Source: Saccharopolyspora_D taberi (lineage in GTDB: Bacteria; Actinomycetota; Actinomycetes; Mycobacteriales; Pseudonocardiaceae). From it: a stretch of 64,000 bases of DNA. The position numbers and the translations under genes were made by a program. The stretch covers positions 434,001 to 498,000 of the forward strand of contig NZ_BAAAUX010000014.1 of the NCBI RefSeq assembly GCF_039534165.1, read 5' to 3'. Below the pieces are notes generated by a model that worked only from the letters and a program-made list of their open reading frames with translations, did not search any database and had not been told where the DNA came from. Below are positions 25,354 through 33,697 of this stretch, in pieces (positions within the stretch are counted from its first letter, which is position 1; each line of letters begins with the position of its first letter).

Positions 25354-25892
25354 TGATCTGGCGTGACGAGCTGGTCGGGCAACTGGACTTCTACTGGGAG
25401 CAGCACCTCTGGCCGCGCCTGGAAGGGCTCACCGACGACGAGTACCTGTGGGAGCCGGTCGAGGGGTGCTGGAGCGTACGCCGCGGGCCGGGCGGCGGCT
25501 CCATGATCGACTGGACCTGGCCGGTGCCCGAACCTCCGCCGGTCACCACGATCGCCTGGCGGCTCGCGCACGTCGCGGTCCAGGTGTTCGGCATTCGCGC
25601 CAGCAGCCATTTCGGCGACGGTTCGCTGACGATCACCACCGCCGAGTGGCCGGGCGACGCCGCGACCGGGCTGGAGATGCTGCGCACGAACTACCATTGG
25701 TGGCGGGACGGGATCCGCGGCCTCGACGAGACCGCGCTCGCCGCGCCCGTGGGCGAGGCCGAAGGCCCGTGGGCCGAATACCCGTTCGCGACGTTGATCC
25801 TGCACCTCAACCGCGAGGTCATGCACCACGGGGGCGAGATCGCGCTCCTGCGCGACCTCTACCGGGCCGGGTACGCCCGCGCCGGTTCCTGA
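25353..25892 (+). CDS. DinB family protein
   Basis: This is a 179-aa four-helix-bundle protein of the DinB/YfiT-like family. FYWEQHLWPRLEGLTDDEYLW is its first helix, TTIAWRLAHV carries a metal-ligand His, and HLNREVMHHGGEIALLRDLY has further histidines. Such proteins bind a divalent metal and act as thiol transferases or hydrolases; the reaction is unknown here. The ATG overlaps the molybdoenzyme stop by 1 bp (TGATG), suggesting co-translation; a GTG one codon earlier is possible. Confidence 0.88.
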   Translation: MIWRDELVGQLDFYWEQHLWPRLEGLTDDEYLWEPVEGCWSVRRGPGGGSMIDWTWPVPEPPPVTTIAWRLAHVAVQVFGIRASSHFGDGSLTITTAEWPGDAATGLEMLRTNYHWWRDGIRGLDETALAAPVGEAEGPWAEYPFATLILHLNREVMHHGGEIALLRDLYRAGYARAGS

Positions 25893-25911
25893 CCAGCGGT
25901 TACGCTGGCGA

Positions 25912-26817
25912 GTGATGCGACGCAGGCTCCGGTCCCCACTCCCCCAGCGCGATGGTCTCGACGCCATGCGGCTGCGGCTGCCCGCAGGCGGGCCGTGGGC
26001 GACGGTGCGCGATCACCTCGTCGACCGGCTGCCGATCGGGGCCGAGCAGGTCGACGCGATGTTCCGCGCGCGGGCCGTCGTCGACCTCGACGGGCCGCTG
26101 GAGCCCGATGCGCCGTTCGTGCCCGGCGGCAGCGTGTGGTTCCACCGGGAGCTGCCGGAGGAAGCGCCCGTGCCATCGGAGATCGGCATCGTCCACCGCG
26201 ACGACAACATCCTGGTGATCGACAAACCGCACTTCCTGGCGACCACGCCGCGAGGGCGGCACGTCGCGGAGACCGCGCTGGTGCGGTTGCGCCGGGATCT
26301 GGACCTGCCCGATCTCAGCCCCGCTCACCGGCTGGACCGCACGACGGCCGGGCTGGTGCTGTTCGTCATCCGCCCGGAGCTGCGCGGCGCGTACCAGACG
26401 ATGTTCCAGAACCGCTTGGTGCACAAGGAATACGAGGCGATCGCGCCGTTCGACCCCGGGCTGGCGCTGCCCCGCGCGGTGCGCAGCCGGATCGTCAAGG
26501 AGCGCGGTGTGCCCGCGGCTCGGGAGGTCCCCGGTGAGCCCAACGCCGAGACGGTCGTCGAGCTCGTCGAGCACCGCGGCGGGCTCGGCCGGTACCGGCT
26601 GCTGCCGCGGACCGGCCAGACCCACCAGCTCCGCGTCCACCTCAACGCGCTGGGCGTCCCGATCCTCAACGACGACCTCTACCCCGTCGTCGCGCAGCGG
26701 CCGCCGGACGACTTCAGCGCTCCGCTGCAACTGCTCGCGAAGGTCCTGGCTTTCACCGATCCGGTCACCGGGGTCGCACGCCGGTTCCACAGCGGGCTCG
26801 CGCTCGGCTCCTGGTGA
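25912..26817 (+). CDS. RluA-family RNA pseudouridine synthase
   Basis: This 301-aa protein has the catalytic-Asp motif HRLDRTTAGLVLF (Asp in RLDR) and an S4-like N-terminal region. GRYRLLPRTGQTHQLRVHLNALG forms the conserved C-terminal block. It is a pseudouridine synthase of the RluA/RsuA superfamily, modifying rRNA or tRNA uridines; which position cannot be told. It starts 19 bp after the DinB gene and abuts a convergent small hypothetical gene. Confidence 0.92.
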   Translation: MMRRRLRSPLPQRDGLDAMRLRLPAGGPWATVRDHLVDRLPIGAEQVDAMFRARAVVDLDGPLEPDAPFVPGGSVWFHRELPEEAPVPSEIGIVHRDDNILVIDKPHFLATTPRGRHVAETALVRLRRDLDLPDLSPAHRLDRTTAGLVLFVIRPELRGAYQTMFQNRLVHKEYEAIAPFDPGLALPRAVRSRIVKERGVPAAREVPGEPNAETVVELVEHRGGLGRYRLLPRTGQTHQLRVHLNALGVPILNDDLYPVVAQRPPDDFSAPLQLLAKVLAFTDPVTGVARRFHSGLALGSW

Positions 26818-26820
26818 CCG

Positions 26821-27084
26821 TCACGGGTTGGTCCGGTCGGCGGCCCCGTAGATCAGCCAGTCCGAGATTCCGCCCAGCTTCGAGGCGATCAGGTCGGCCT
26901 GCTGCGGAGCGATGCCGATCTCGCGGCCCGCGGAGTCGACGATGCGGACCTCGGGCAGCCGCACGGTGATCGTGACCTCCCCGTGGTCGGCGAACGCGGG
27001 AATCCGCCAGGTCCTGGACTCCGGGACGCCCGCCATCAGACCGGCCTCCCACTCCGCGCGCTGGCGCTGGACGTCGGACTGCAT
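26821..27084 (-). CDS. Hypothetical 87-aa protein
   Basis: This is a short soluble protein with a charged N-terminal helix (SDVQRQRAEWEAGLMAG). A beta-rich centre (HGEVTITVRLPEVRIVDS) and a C-terminal helix with QQADLIASKLGGISDWLIYG follow. No known motif is present. The ATG is preceded by GAGGTTGTG. It is convergent with the pseudouridine synthase (3 bp apart), and its neighbours do not suggest a role. Confidence 0.7.
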   Translation of the reverse strand: MQSDVQRQRAEWEAGLMAGVPESRTWRIPAFADHGEVTITVRLPEVRIVDSAGREIGIAPQQADLIASKLGGISDWLIYGAADRTNP

Positions 27085-27230
27085 CACAACCTCGACCTTC
27101 GCTCGGCCCACCCGGAATCCGGGCCTGTCACAAGCGAATTTGACACGACGCGGCGCCGGCGTGCACTCATCCGATCTAGTCATTGTGGACGGACGAGGCG
27201 CGCGGAGATCATGGAGGCGAAGCCGCCGCG

Positions 27231-28745
27231 CTAACCGGCGCAGCCGAACACCACCGAGTGCCAGCCGGTGGCGCCGTCGGGCAGGACCGGCTGCCGGTTC
27301 CCGGTCTGGGTGCGGCCCGCGCGGTCGGTGGCCCGGCACTCCACCACGTGCTGTCCCGGCGGGAGGTGGAAGGTCACCCGCCACATCCGCCAGGTGTCGC
27401 GGCCGACGTCGGTCGCCAGTTCGGCCTCCCGCCAGGGCCCGCCGTCGACGCGGACCTCCACCCGGTCGATCCCGGTGTGCTGCGCCCAGGCGACGCCGGC
27501 GACCGTGACCGGGCCCGCCGGGACCGACGACCGCGGCCTGGGCCGGTCGATCCGGGACTGGGTCTTGACCGGAGCCTGCTTGGCCCAGCCGCGCTTCTCC
27601 CAGTAGTGCCTGCGGTCGAAGGTGGTGACCTCGGCGTCGACGAGCCACTTGGTCGCCGAGACGTAGCCGTAGAGGCCGGGCACGACCATCCGCACCGGGA
27701 AGCCGTGCTCGAAGGGCAGCGGCTCGCCGTTCATGCCGACCGCGAGCATCGCGTCCCGGTCCGCCTCCAGCAGCACGTCCAGCGGGGTTCCGGTGTCGAA
27801 CCCGTCGGCGCTGGTGGTGAAGAGCTGCTGCGCGCCGGGCCGGACCCCGGCCTCCAGCAGCAGGTCGCGCACCGGCACGCCGTGGAACTCGGCGGTGGAG
27901 ATCAGATCGCCGCCGACCTCGTTGGACACGCAGGCGAGGGTGATGGTCCTGATGATGAGCCCGCGGCGCAGCAGGTCCTCGTAGCCGAGGTCGAGTTCGC
28001 GGTCGACCATGCCGTGCAGGCGCAGCCGCCAGTCCTCGGCGCGCAGCTGCGGGACGCTCAGCGCGGTGTCGATGCGGTAGAAGTTCCGGTTCGGGGTGAG
28101 GAACGGGACTCCGCCGGAGCCGGTGAAGTCCGCGCCCGGCGGTGGCGGGGTCACCGGCGGGATCCTCGCGCCGGCCAGCCGCCGCGACTCGTCGGCGCCC
28201 GTCCCCGATCCGGCGAACGCGCCGACCGCGCCTGCGACCCCCGCGCTCGCCGCCAGCGAGACCGAGGTCGTGAGGAACCTCCGCCGGTCCGGCCGCGTTC
28301 CGGCCTCGTCGGCCGAGACCGCGCGGTGCAGCGTCAGGAAGGCCCAGATGCCGGTGACCGGTGCCGCCAGCGGAGCAAGCAGGGCTGCCGGGGCGAAGTC
28401 CGGGCGGACGGCCACGGCCGCGATCCCGAGCAGGCCGAACGCGCCGATCAGGATCACGCCGGGCCAGGGCGCGCGGCGCGACAGCAGCCCGCCCGCGACC
28501 GCGAGCGCGCCGATGACCAGGGCCATCCCGATCAGCAGCGCGCTCTTGTCGGCGGTGCCGAAGATCCGGATCGCGAAGTCCTTCACCGGGGCCGGGGTCA
28601 GGTCGATCGCGGTGTTGCCGACCGCCAGCAACGGTGACGAGCGCGGCGAGAGCACACCGGCCAGGAGGTGTCCGGACGCGAGCGCGACCGCCGCGCTCAC
28701 CAGGCCCACGACGGCCGCCTGCGGGCGCGGGATGGGTGCAGTCAT
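27231..28745 (-). CDS. Membrane-anchored sulfite-oxidase-type molybdoenzyme
   Basis: The 504-aa protein has about four N-terminal transmembrane helices (about 11-30, 70-88, 95-113, 117-139). A twin-arginine-like RRRFLTT (154-160) precedes a further hydrophobic stretch (162-180). Then comes a sulfite-oxidase-fold domain with the Mo-ligand cysteine in TLACVSNEVGGD (Cys272) and a C-terminal Mo-co dimerisation domain. The enzyme is probably displayed outside the membrane and oxidises or reduces a small oxyanion-type substrate, possibly sulfite. It is divergent from the nucleotide-sugar epimerase, with a response-regulator-type repeat between them. Confidence 0.9.
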   Translation of the reverse strand: MTAPIPRPQAAVVGLVSAAVALASGHLLAGVLSPRSSPLLAVGNTAIDLTPAPVKDFAIRIFGTADKSALLIGMALVIGALAVAGGLLSRRAPWPGVILIGAFGLLGIAAVAVRPDFAPAALLAPLAAPVTGIWAFLTLHRAVSADEAGTRPDRRRFLTTSVSLAASAGVAGAVGAFAGSGTGADESRRLAGARIPPVTPPPPGADFTGSGGVPFLTPNRNFYRIDTALSVPQLRAEDWRLRLHGMVDRELDLGYEDLLRRGLIIRTITLACVSNEVGGDLISTAEFHGVPVRDLLLEAGVRPGAQQLFTTSADGFDTGTPLDVLLEADRDAMLAVGMNGEPLPFEHGFPVRMVVPGLYGYVSATKWLVDAEVTTFDRRHYWEKRGWAKQAPVKTQSRIDRPRPRSSVPAGPVTVAGVAWAQHTGIDRVEVRVDGGPWREAELATDVGRDTWRMWRVTFHLPPGQHVVECRATDRAGRTQTGNRQPVLPDGATGWHSVVFGCAG

Positions 28746-28795
28746 GACGCCATTCGACCGCGCGGCACCGGGTTCGTCCACTGGGGAGCGCGCGC

Positions 28796-28813
28796 CGTAA
28801 GACACGCGTAAGA
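28796..28813. promoter_or_regulatory. Response-regulator-type direct repeat, copy A
   Basis: CGTAAGA occurs twice, at 28796 and 28807, exactly 11 bp apart, which is the spacing favoured by OmpR/PhoB-type regulators. It lies in the divergent promoter region between the sulfite-oxidase-type gene and the epimerase gene. A matching pair is found upstream of the GT2 gene. The two-component system of this locus is the likely binder. Confidence 0.5.
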
Positions 28814-28884
28814 GGGATGACCGAAGGCTGACGTCGGTGGCCGGAACCTCCCGCCACCGGTCCCGCGCGCCTACCGTCGGCGGG

Positions 28885-29937
28885 GTGCGAGTTCTTGTCA
28901 CCGGCGGTGCCGGATTCATCGGTTCCCACGTAGCTGACGCGCTGGCCGGGCGCGGCCACGACGTGGTGCTGCTCGACGCCCTCCTGCCCCAGGCCCACGG
29001 GTCGGTCCCCGAAGTCGGGCACCGGCTCGTGCGCGGCGACGTCCGCGATCCGGATCTCCTCCGCGACCTGCTGCGCGGTGTCGACGTGGTCTGCCACCAG
29101 GCGGCCATGGTCGGGCACGGCGTCGATCCCTCGGACATGCCCGACTACGCGTCCCACAACGACTGCGGGACCGCCGTCCTGCTGGCTGCGATGCACGCGG
29201 CGGGCATCGGGAAACTGGTGCTTGCGTCGTCGATGGTCGTCTACGGCGAGGGCCGGTACCGCTGCGCCGAGCACGGGACCGTCCGGGCGGCCTCCCGGCG
29301 CGCCGACGATCTCGATGCCGGCCGCTACGACCCGCGCTGCCCGCGATGCTCGGCGGTGTTGGCGCCCGGACTGGTTCCTGAGGACGCTCCTCTTGATCCC
29401 AGAAGCACTTATGCGGCAACAAAACTGGCGCAGGAGCACCTGGCGGCTGCGTGGGCGCGGCAGACCGGTGGCGGCGTGTGGGCGTTGCGGTACCACAACG
29501 TCTACGGGCCCCGGATGCCCAGTGGAACGCCGTATGCGGGTGTGGCGTCGCTCTTCCGCTCCGCGCTGCACCGTGGCGAGGCACCGGCAGTGCTGGAGGA
29601 CGGCAAGCAGCTGCGCGACTTCGTCCACGTCACCGACATCGCGGAGGCCAACGCCCTCGCCGTCGAGGCTGATTCGCCCGAAGTACTCGAAGCGGTCAAC
29701 GTCTGTTCCGGGCACCCGCACACGATCGGCGAGCTGGCCGAGGAACTTTCCAAGGCGTGCGGCGGGCCTGCGCCGAAGGTGGTCGGTGGTGCGCGGGCCA
29801 ACGACGTGCGGCACGTCGTCGCCGACCCCGCAAAGGCCCGAGCGGTTCTTGGTTTCCGCGCCGCTGTGGGATTTTCCGACGGCATCGCCGAGTTCGCGCA
29901 CGCTCCGCTGCGCGCTCCGGCTGCCGTCACGTCCTGA
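28885..29937 (+). CDS. NAD-dependent nucleotide-sugar epimerase with zinc-knuckle insert
   Basis: This 350-aa extended SDR (epimerase/dehydratase) has TGGAGFIG at residues 6-13, SSMVVYG near 115 and the catalytic YAATK (Tyr176, Lys180). An insert after VVYGEGRY carries Cys127, His130, Cys152 and Cys155 (CPRC), an arrangement able to bind zinc. I recall similar cysteines in some dTDP-L-rhamnose 4-epimerase-like proteins, but this is not verified. The GTG at 28885 is chosen; a longer frame to 28837 lacks family similarity. It probably makes a modified nucleotide sugar for the downstream glycosyltransferases. It overlaps the convergent histidine kinase gene by 11 bp. Confidence 0.88.
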   Translation: MRVLVTGGAGFIGSHVADALAGRGHDVVLLDALLPQAHGSVPEVGHRLVRGDVRDPDLLRDLLRGVDVVCHQAAMVGHGVDPSDMPDYASHNDCGTAVLLAAMHAAGIGKLVLASSMVVYGEGRYRCAEHGTVRAASRRADDLDAGRYDPRCPRCSAVLAPGLVPEDAPLDPRSTYAATKLAQEHLAAAWARQTGGGVWALRYHNVYGPRMPSGTPYAGVASLFRSALHRGEAPAVLEDGKQLRDFVHVTDIAEANALAVEADSPEVLEAVNVCSGHPHTIGELAEELSKACGGPAPKVVGGARANDVRHVVADPAKARAVLGFRAAVGFSDGIAEFAHAPLRAPAAVTS

Positions 29938-30949
29938 CGTGGTCGGGTGTCGCGAGGGGAATCCTGACCTCGAAGCGGCATCCGGGGCCGTGGTTGCGAG
30001 CGGTGATGCTCCCGTTGTGGGCGTGCACGAGTCCCTGCGCGATCGCCAGCCCGATGCCCGCACCCGAGCCGGTCCGCGAGGCGCTGCCCCGGAACGCCAC
30101 GTCGAAGACCCGCGCGAGGTCGTCGGGCGGGATGCCGCCGCACGCGTCGTCCACCCGCAGCCAGCCCTGCGCCCCGTCGCTCCCGGCCGCCAGCACCACC
30201 GCGCCCTCGGCCGGGGTGTGGCGGATCGCGTTGGACAGCAGGTTGCGCACCACGCGGGCGAGTTCCGGATCGCTGCCCGACACCACGGGCCAGTCGCTGG
30301 GCTCGGTGCGCAGCCGCACCCCGCCGCGCTGCGCGACCGGGTTCTCCGCCGCCACCGCCTCGCTGACCACGTCGGCCAGCGGAACCGCCGACATGCTCAG
30401 CTGCAGGGCCCCCGCGTTGATCCGGGACAGCTCGAACAGGTCGTCCACCATGCCCGACAGCCGCCGCGCGTCGTTGTGGATCCGGCCCGCGTACTCGCAG
30501 ACCTCGTCCGGTTCGGTGACGACCCCGTCCGAGAGCGCCTCGGCCATCGCGCGGATCCCGGCCAGCGGGGTCCGCAGGTCGTGGCTGATCCAGGCGACCA
30601 GTTCGCGCCGGGACGCCTCTGCCGCCCGCTCGCGAGCTCTGGCCTCCCGCTCCCACACGCTGCGGCGGGCGATGCTGCAGCCGAGCACGACCGCCAGCGG
30701 CACGGTCACCACCGCGACCGCCGTGCACACCACGACGACCATCGTCATCTGCGGCCCGAACATGAACCCGGTTACGCCGAGGACTCCGGTCAGCGTCGCC
30801 ACCAGCGGCACCAGCACCAGCACGGTCAGCGCGGTGGTCAGCGACCGCCTGCGCAGCAGGTAGAGCAGCGCCGCGCCGAGCAGCGCGACCGGTAGCGACA
30901 GCGCGATCGCGTACGGGACGACGTGGCTGAGTTCGGTCAGCACGTTCAT
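29927..30949 (-). CDS. Two-component sensor histidine kinase
   Basis: This 340-aa sensor kinase has three N-terminal TM helices (about 8-31, 37-62, 67-92) without a large extracellular domain. The H box is AWISHDLRTPLAG (His123), the N box RNLLSNAIRHTP and the G box DDACGGIPPDDLARVFD. The ATG at 30949 overlaps the response regulator stop by 4 bp, so the pair is translationally coupled. It probably senses a membrane or envelope state rather than a soluble ligand. The regulon likely includes the flanking glycan genes. Confidence 0.95.
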   Translation of the reverse strand: MNVLTELSHVVPYAIALSLPVALLGAALLYLLRRRSLTTALTVLVLVPLVATLTGVLGVTGFMFGPQMTMVVVVCTAVAVVTVPLAVVLGCSIARRSVWEREARARERAAEASRRELVAWISHDLRTPLAGIRAMAEALSDGVVTEPDEVCEYAGRIHNDARRLSGMVDDLFELSRINAGALQLSMSAVPLADVVSEAVAAENPVAQRGGVRLRTEPSDWPVVSGSDPELARVVRNLLSNAIRHTPAEGAVVLAAGSDGAQGWLRVDDACGGIPPDDLARVFDVAFRGSASRTGSGAGIGLAIAQGLVHAHNGSITARNHGPGCRFEVRIPLATPDHVRT

Positions 30950-31632
30950 GACGGCTCCAGCGGGTCGTAGCGGTAGCCGACGCCCCAGACCGTGGCGATC
31001 CGGGCCGGACGGGCCGGATCGGGCTCGATCTTCTCCCGCAACCGTCTCATGTGGACGGTGACGGTGGAGTGGTCGCCGAAGCTCCAGCCCCACACCCGCT
31101 CCAGCAGCTCGGCGCGGGAGAAGGCGCGGCCGGGGTTGCGCAGCAGGAAGGCCAGCAGGTCGAACTCGCGGCCGGTGAGCGCGAGCTCGGCGCCGTCGAG
31201 GGTGCCGCGCCGGGCGCCGAGGTCCAGCCGCAGCGGGCCGTCGGAGACGGTCTCGCCCGCCCCCGGCGGGCTCGCCCCCGCCCGGCGCAGGATCGAGCCG
31301 ACCCGCAGCACGAGCTCGCGCGGGCTGAACGGCTTGACCACGTAGTCGTCGGCGCCGGTCTCCAGGCCCAGCACCCGGTCGGACTCCTCCCCGAGGGCCG
31401 TGAGCAGCACGACCGGGACCGCGCTGGTCTCCCGCAGCCGCCTGCACACGTCGAGCCCGCCGACGCCGGGCAGCATCAGGTCCAGCACCACCAGGTCCGG
31501 CCGATGCCGCTCGTGCAGCTGGAGCGCGGTCTCGCCGTCACCGGCGAGCTCCACCTCGTAGCCCGCCCGCTCCAGGTAGCGGCGGACCACGTCGCGCACC
31601 GAGGTGTCGTCATCGACCACGAGCACCTTCAC
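30946..31632 (-). CDS. OmpR-type two-component response regulator
   Basis: This is a 228-aa regulator. Its receiver domain has VLVVDDDT, the phospho-acceptor Asp51 in VVLDLMLPG and VVKPF. An OmpR/PhoB winged helix follows, with LTGREFDLLAFLLRNPGR and a C-terminal IATVWGVGYRYDP. The GTG at 31632 overlaps the stop of the upstream membrane gene (GTGA). It likely binds 11-bp-spaced direct repeats, which occur upstream of two promoters in this locus. Confidence 0.95.
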   Translation of the reverse strand: MKVLVVDDDTSVRDVVRRYLERAGYEVELAGDGETALQLHERHRPDLVVLDLMLPGVGGLDVCRRLRETSAVPVVLLTALGEESDRVLGLETGADDYVVKPFSPRELVLRVGSILRRAGASPPGAGETVSDGPLRLDLGARRGTLDGAELALTGREFDLLAFLLRNPGRAFSRAELLERVWGWSFGDHSTVTVHMRRLREKIEPDPARPARIATVWGVGYRYDPLEPS

Positions 31633-32900
31633 CAGTTCGTCACCACCAGATGGTTCACCGCGAGCGCGGTGATCGCCTGCACCGCCAGCCACCCGCGCCG
31701 GTGCGCCGCCGGGAGGAGCCATGCCCCGGCGGCGAACCAGACGGCGAAGGGCAGCCAGATCCGTTCCACCTCGGCCTTGCTCAGCCCGGACAGGTCCGCC
31801 GCCAGCACCGCCAGCAGCGCGGCGGCGACCAGTCCCGCCGATCGCCACCCCACGGCCGAGCGCCGGACCACCACCGCGGCCACCGGCCCCGCCGACAGCA
31901 GCACCGCACCGAGGTTGCCCCACACCCAGTAACTGTACGGCCGCTGGGCGAATTCTCCCTGGTAGTAGCGCTGAACGACCAGCTCGTAGCCGTCGAACCA
32001 CCAGAACCCCGCCGCGGCGAACGCGGCCACCACGGCCAGCGCCGCGACGGCCGCGGCGACCAACGGCACGACCCGCCGGGTCGTCAGGGTGATCGCGAGG
32101 ACGAACGCGCCCGCGAGCACGAGCCCGTAGTTGAGGAAGATCGCCCACCCCAGCAGCGCTCCCCCGGCCGCCGCCGACCGGACCGAGCCGACCGCGAACA
32201 GCGCGATGCCCGCGGCCACGACCGCCATGAACACGCCGTCGGCCGACACCCCGACCCACACCGCGCCCGGGAACAACACCAGGAACGGCACCGACGCCCT
32301 GGCCGCGTCGGCGCCGTGGAGCGCCCGGACGGCGATCGGCACCGAGATCGCCACCGTCGCACCGGCCAGCAGCGACAGCATCCCCGCCGCGGCACCACCG
32401 CCGAGGCCGATGCGGTCGAGCCAGACGTAGAGCAGCAGGGCGCCCGGCGGGTGACCGGACACGTGCACGGTCCACGAGCCCGGGGCGAGCAGGACATGGT
32501 CGGTGAACCCGCTGAGCATCGCCGGGATGTCGGTCACCCGCGGCACGTCGTGCAGGTACTCGGGTTCGTGGGTGAGGCGGCGGGCGATGCCTTCCTGCCA
32601 GCCCTCGATCATCGCGAGCGAGAAAGTCCACAGCAGAGAGCCGAGGTAGCCGGTCGCCAGCAGGCCGCGCCAGGACAGCCGGTCGGCCAGCGCCGGTCCC
32701 CAGGCGATCACGGCCGCCGCCGTGAGCAGGGCAGGCGGGGTGCCGGGGCCGGCGTGGGGCAGCCAGTAGCCGAACAGCGGAGCCGAGTCGGCGAACAGCG
32801 GAACGCCGGCCTGGTTGAGCCGGAAGCCCGCCACGGCGACGGCGAGGATGATGCCGACTGCGATGGCGCACGCGATCAGGTCGGCTCGAACAGGACGCAC
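31629..32900 (-). CDS. Multispanning membrane protein, GT-C-like
   Basis: This 423-aa integral membrane protein has at least 10 predicted helices. A large extracytoplasmic loop between helices 3 and 4 carries charged residues, and a VHVSGHPPGALLLYVWLDR motif lies near residue 145. The topology resembles GT-C glycosyltransferases that use polyprenyl-phosphate sugars. No signature Asp/Glu pair is obvious to me, so the activity is unproven. The GTG start at 32900 follows the divergent promoter. It is the first gene of an operon with the response regulator and kinase, and is divergent from the GT2 gene. Confidence 0.72.
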   Translation of the reverse strand: MRPVRADLIACAIAVGIILAVAVAGFRLNQAGVPLFADSAPLFGYWLPHAGPGTPPALLTAAAVIAWGPALADRLSWRGLLATGYLGSLLWTFSLAMIEGWQEGIARRLTHEPEYLHDVPRVTDIPAMLSGFTDHVLLAPGSWTVHVSGHPPGALLLYVWLDRIGLGGGAAAGMLSLLAGATVAISVPIAVRALHGADAARASVPFLVLFPGAVWVGVSADGVFMAVVAAGIALFAVGSVRSAAAGGALLGWAIFLNYGLVLAGAFVLAITLTTRRVVPLVAAAVAALAVVAAFAAAGFWWFDGYELVVQRYYQGEFAQRPYSYWVWGNLGAVLLSAGPVAAVVVRRSAVGWRSAGLVAAALLAVLAADLSGLSKAEVERIWLPFAVWFAAGAWLLPAAHRRGWLAVQAITALAVNHLVVTNW

Positions 32901-32951
32901 TCGCGCGAAGGTAGTCCGGCCACCGGCGGTTTCCCAGCGGGCCGCCGCATC

Positions 32952-32969
32952 CGTCAGAACTCCGTAAGA
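32952..32969. promoter_or_regulatory. Response-regulator-type direct repeat, copy B
   Basis: CGTCAGA at 32952 and CGTAAGA at 32963 are spaced exactly 11 bp in the divergent promoter region between the GT-C-like/TCS operon and the GT2 gene. It matches the repeat pair at 28796. A TCTTAAG element nearby may be a further half-site. Confidence 0.5.
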
Positions 32970-33043
32970 CTTCGCCCGACGTCATGATTTCTTAAGCACC
33001 GCAAGCGTTTCCAGCACGTCCACTGTGAGCTTCACTGGCCGCC

Positions 33044-33697
33044 ATGAAGCCAATCGACGTGGTGCTGCCATGCCTGGACGAGGCCGCCGCACTCCCCGCG
33101 GTGCTCGCCGCGCTGCCGGCCGGATACCGCGCCCTGGTCGTCGACAACGGGTCGTCCGACGGCTCACCGGAGGTCGCCGCGCGGCACGGCGCGACGGTGA
33201 TCGCGGAACCCCGCCGGGGCTACGGCGCCGCCGTGCACGCGGGACTGGAGTTCTCGACCGCCGAGATCGTGTGCGTGATCGACGCCGACGGTTCGCTGGA
33301 TCCACGGGTGCTGCCCGTGCTCGCCGGGTTCGTCGACCGGGGCGAAGCCGACCTCGCCGTGGGGCGCCGGGTTCCCACCTCGGCCAAGGCGTGGCCTTGG
33401 CACGCCCGCGCGGGCAACGCCGTGATCGCCGGGCTGCTGCGCAGGCGCGGTCTCCCGGTGCACGACATCGCTCCGGTCCGGGCCGCCCGGCGTGCCGACC
33501 TGTTGGCGCTCGGGGTAGCCGACCGCGCGTTCGGCTACCCGCTGGAACTGCTGTTGAAGGCGGCCGGGGCAGGCTGGCGGGTGCGGGAGGTCGACGTCGC
33601 CTACCGGCCCCGGACGGCCGGGACGAAGTCGAAGGTCAGCGGCTCGCTTCGCGGGACGCTCCGGGCGGCGCGGGACATGGCGGGGGTGCTGCGGTGA
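33044..33697 (+). CDS. GT2-family glycosyltransferase
   Basis: This is a 217-aa glycosyltransferase with the GT2 N-terminal pattern VVLPCLDEAAALPAV, then VVDNGSSDGS and the acidic VCVIDADGSLDP near residue 80, which binds the sugar nucleotide and metal. It has no TM helix, so it is probably peripheral. The leader before the ATG is weak in Shine-Dalgarno sequence and the transcript may be leaderless. The next three genes overlap by 4 bp each, forming one operon. Confidence 0.9.
   Translation: MKPIDVVLPCLDEAAALPAVLAALPAGYRALVVDNGSSDGSPEVAARHGATVIAEPRRGYGAAVHAGLEFSTAEIVCVIDADGSLDPRVLPVLAGFVDRGEADLAVGRRVPTSAKAWPWHARAGNAVIAGLLRRRGLPVHDIAPVRAARRADLLALGVADRAFGYPLELLLKAAGAGWRVREVDVAYRPRTAGTKSKVSGSLRGTLRAARDMAGVLR

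Noticed and set aside
26821..30063. A long open frame on the minus strand across several genes
   Set aside because: It reads antisense or out of frame through the sulfite-oxidase, epimerase and kinase genes, which have clear family motifs. Only its last 87 codons are a plausible gene.
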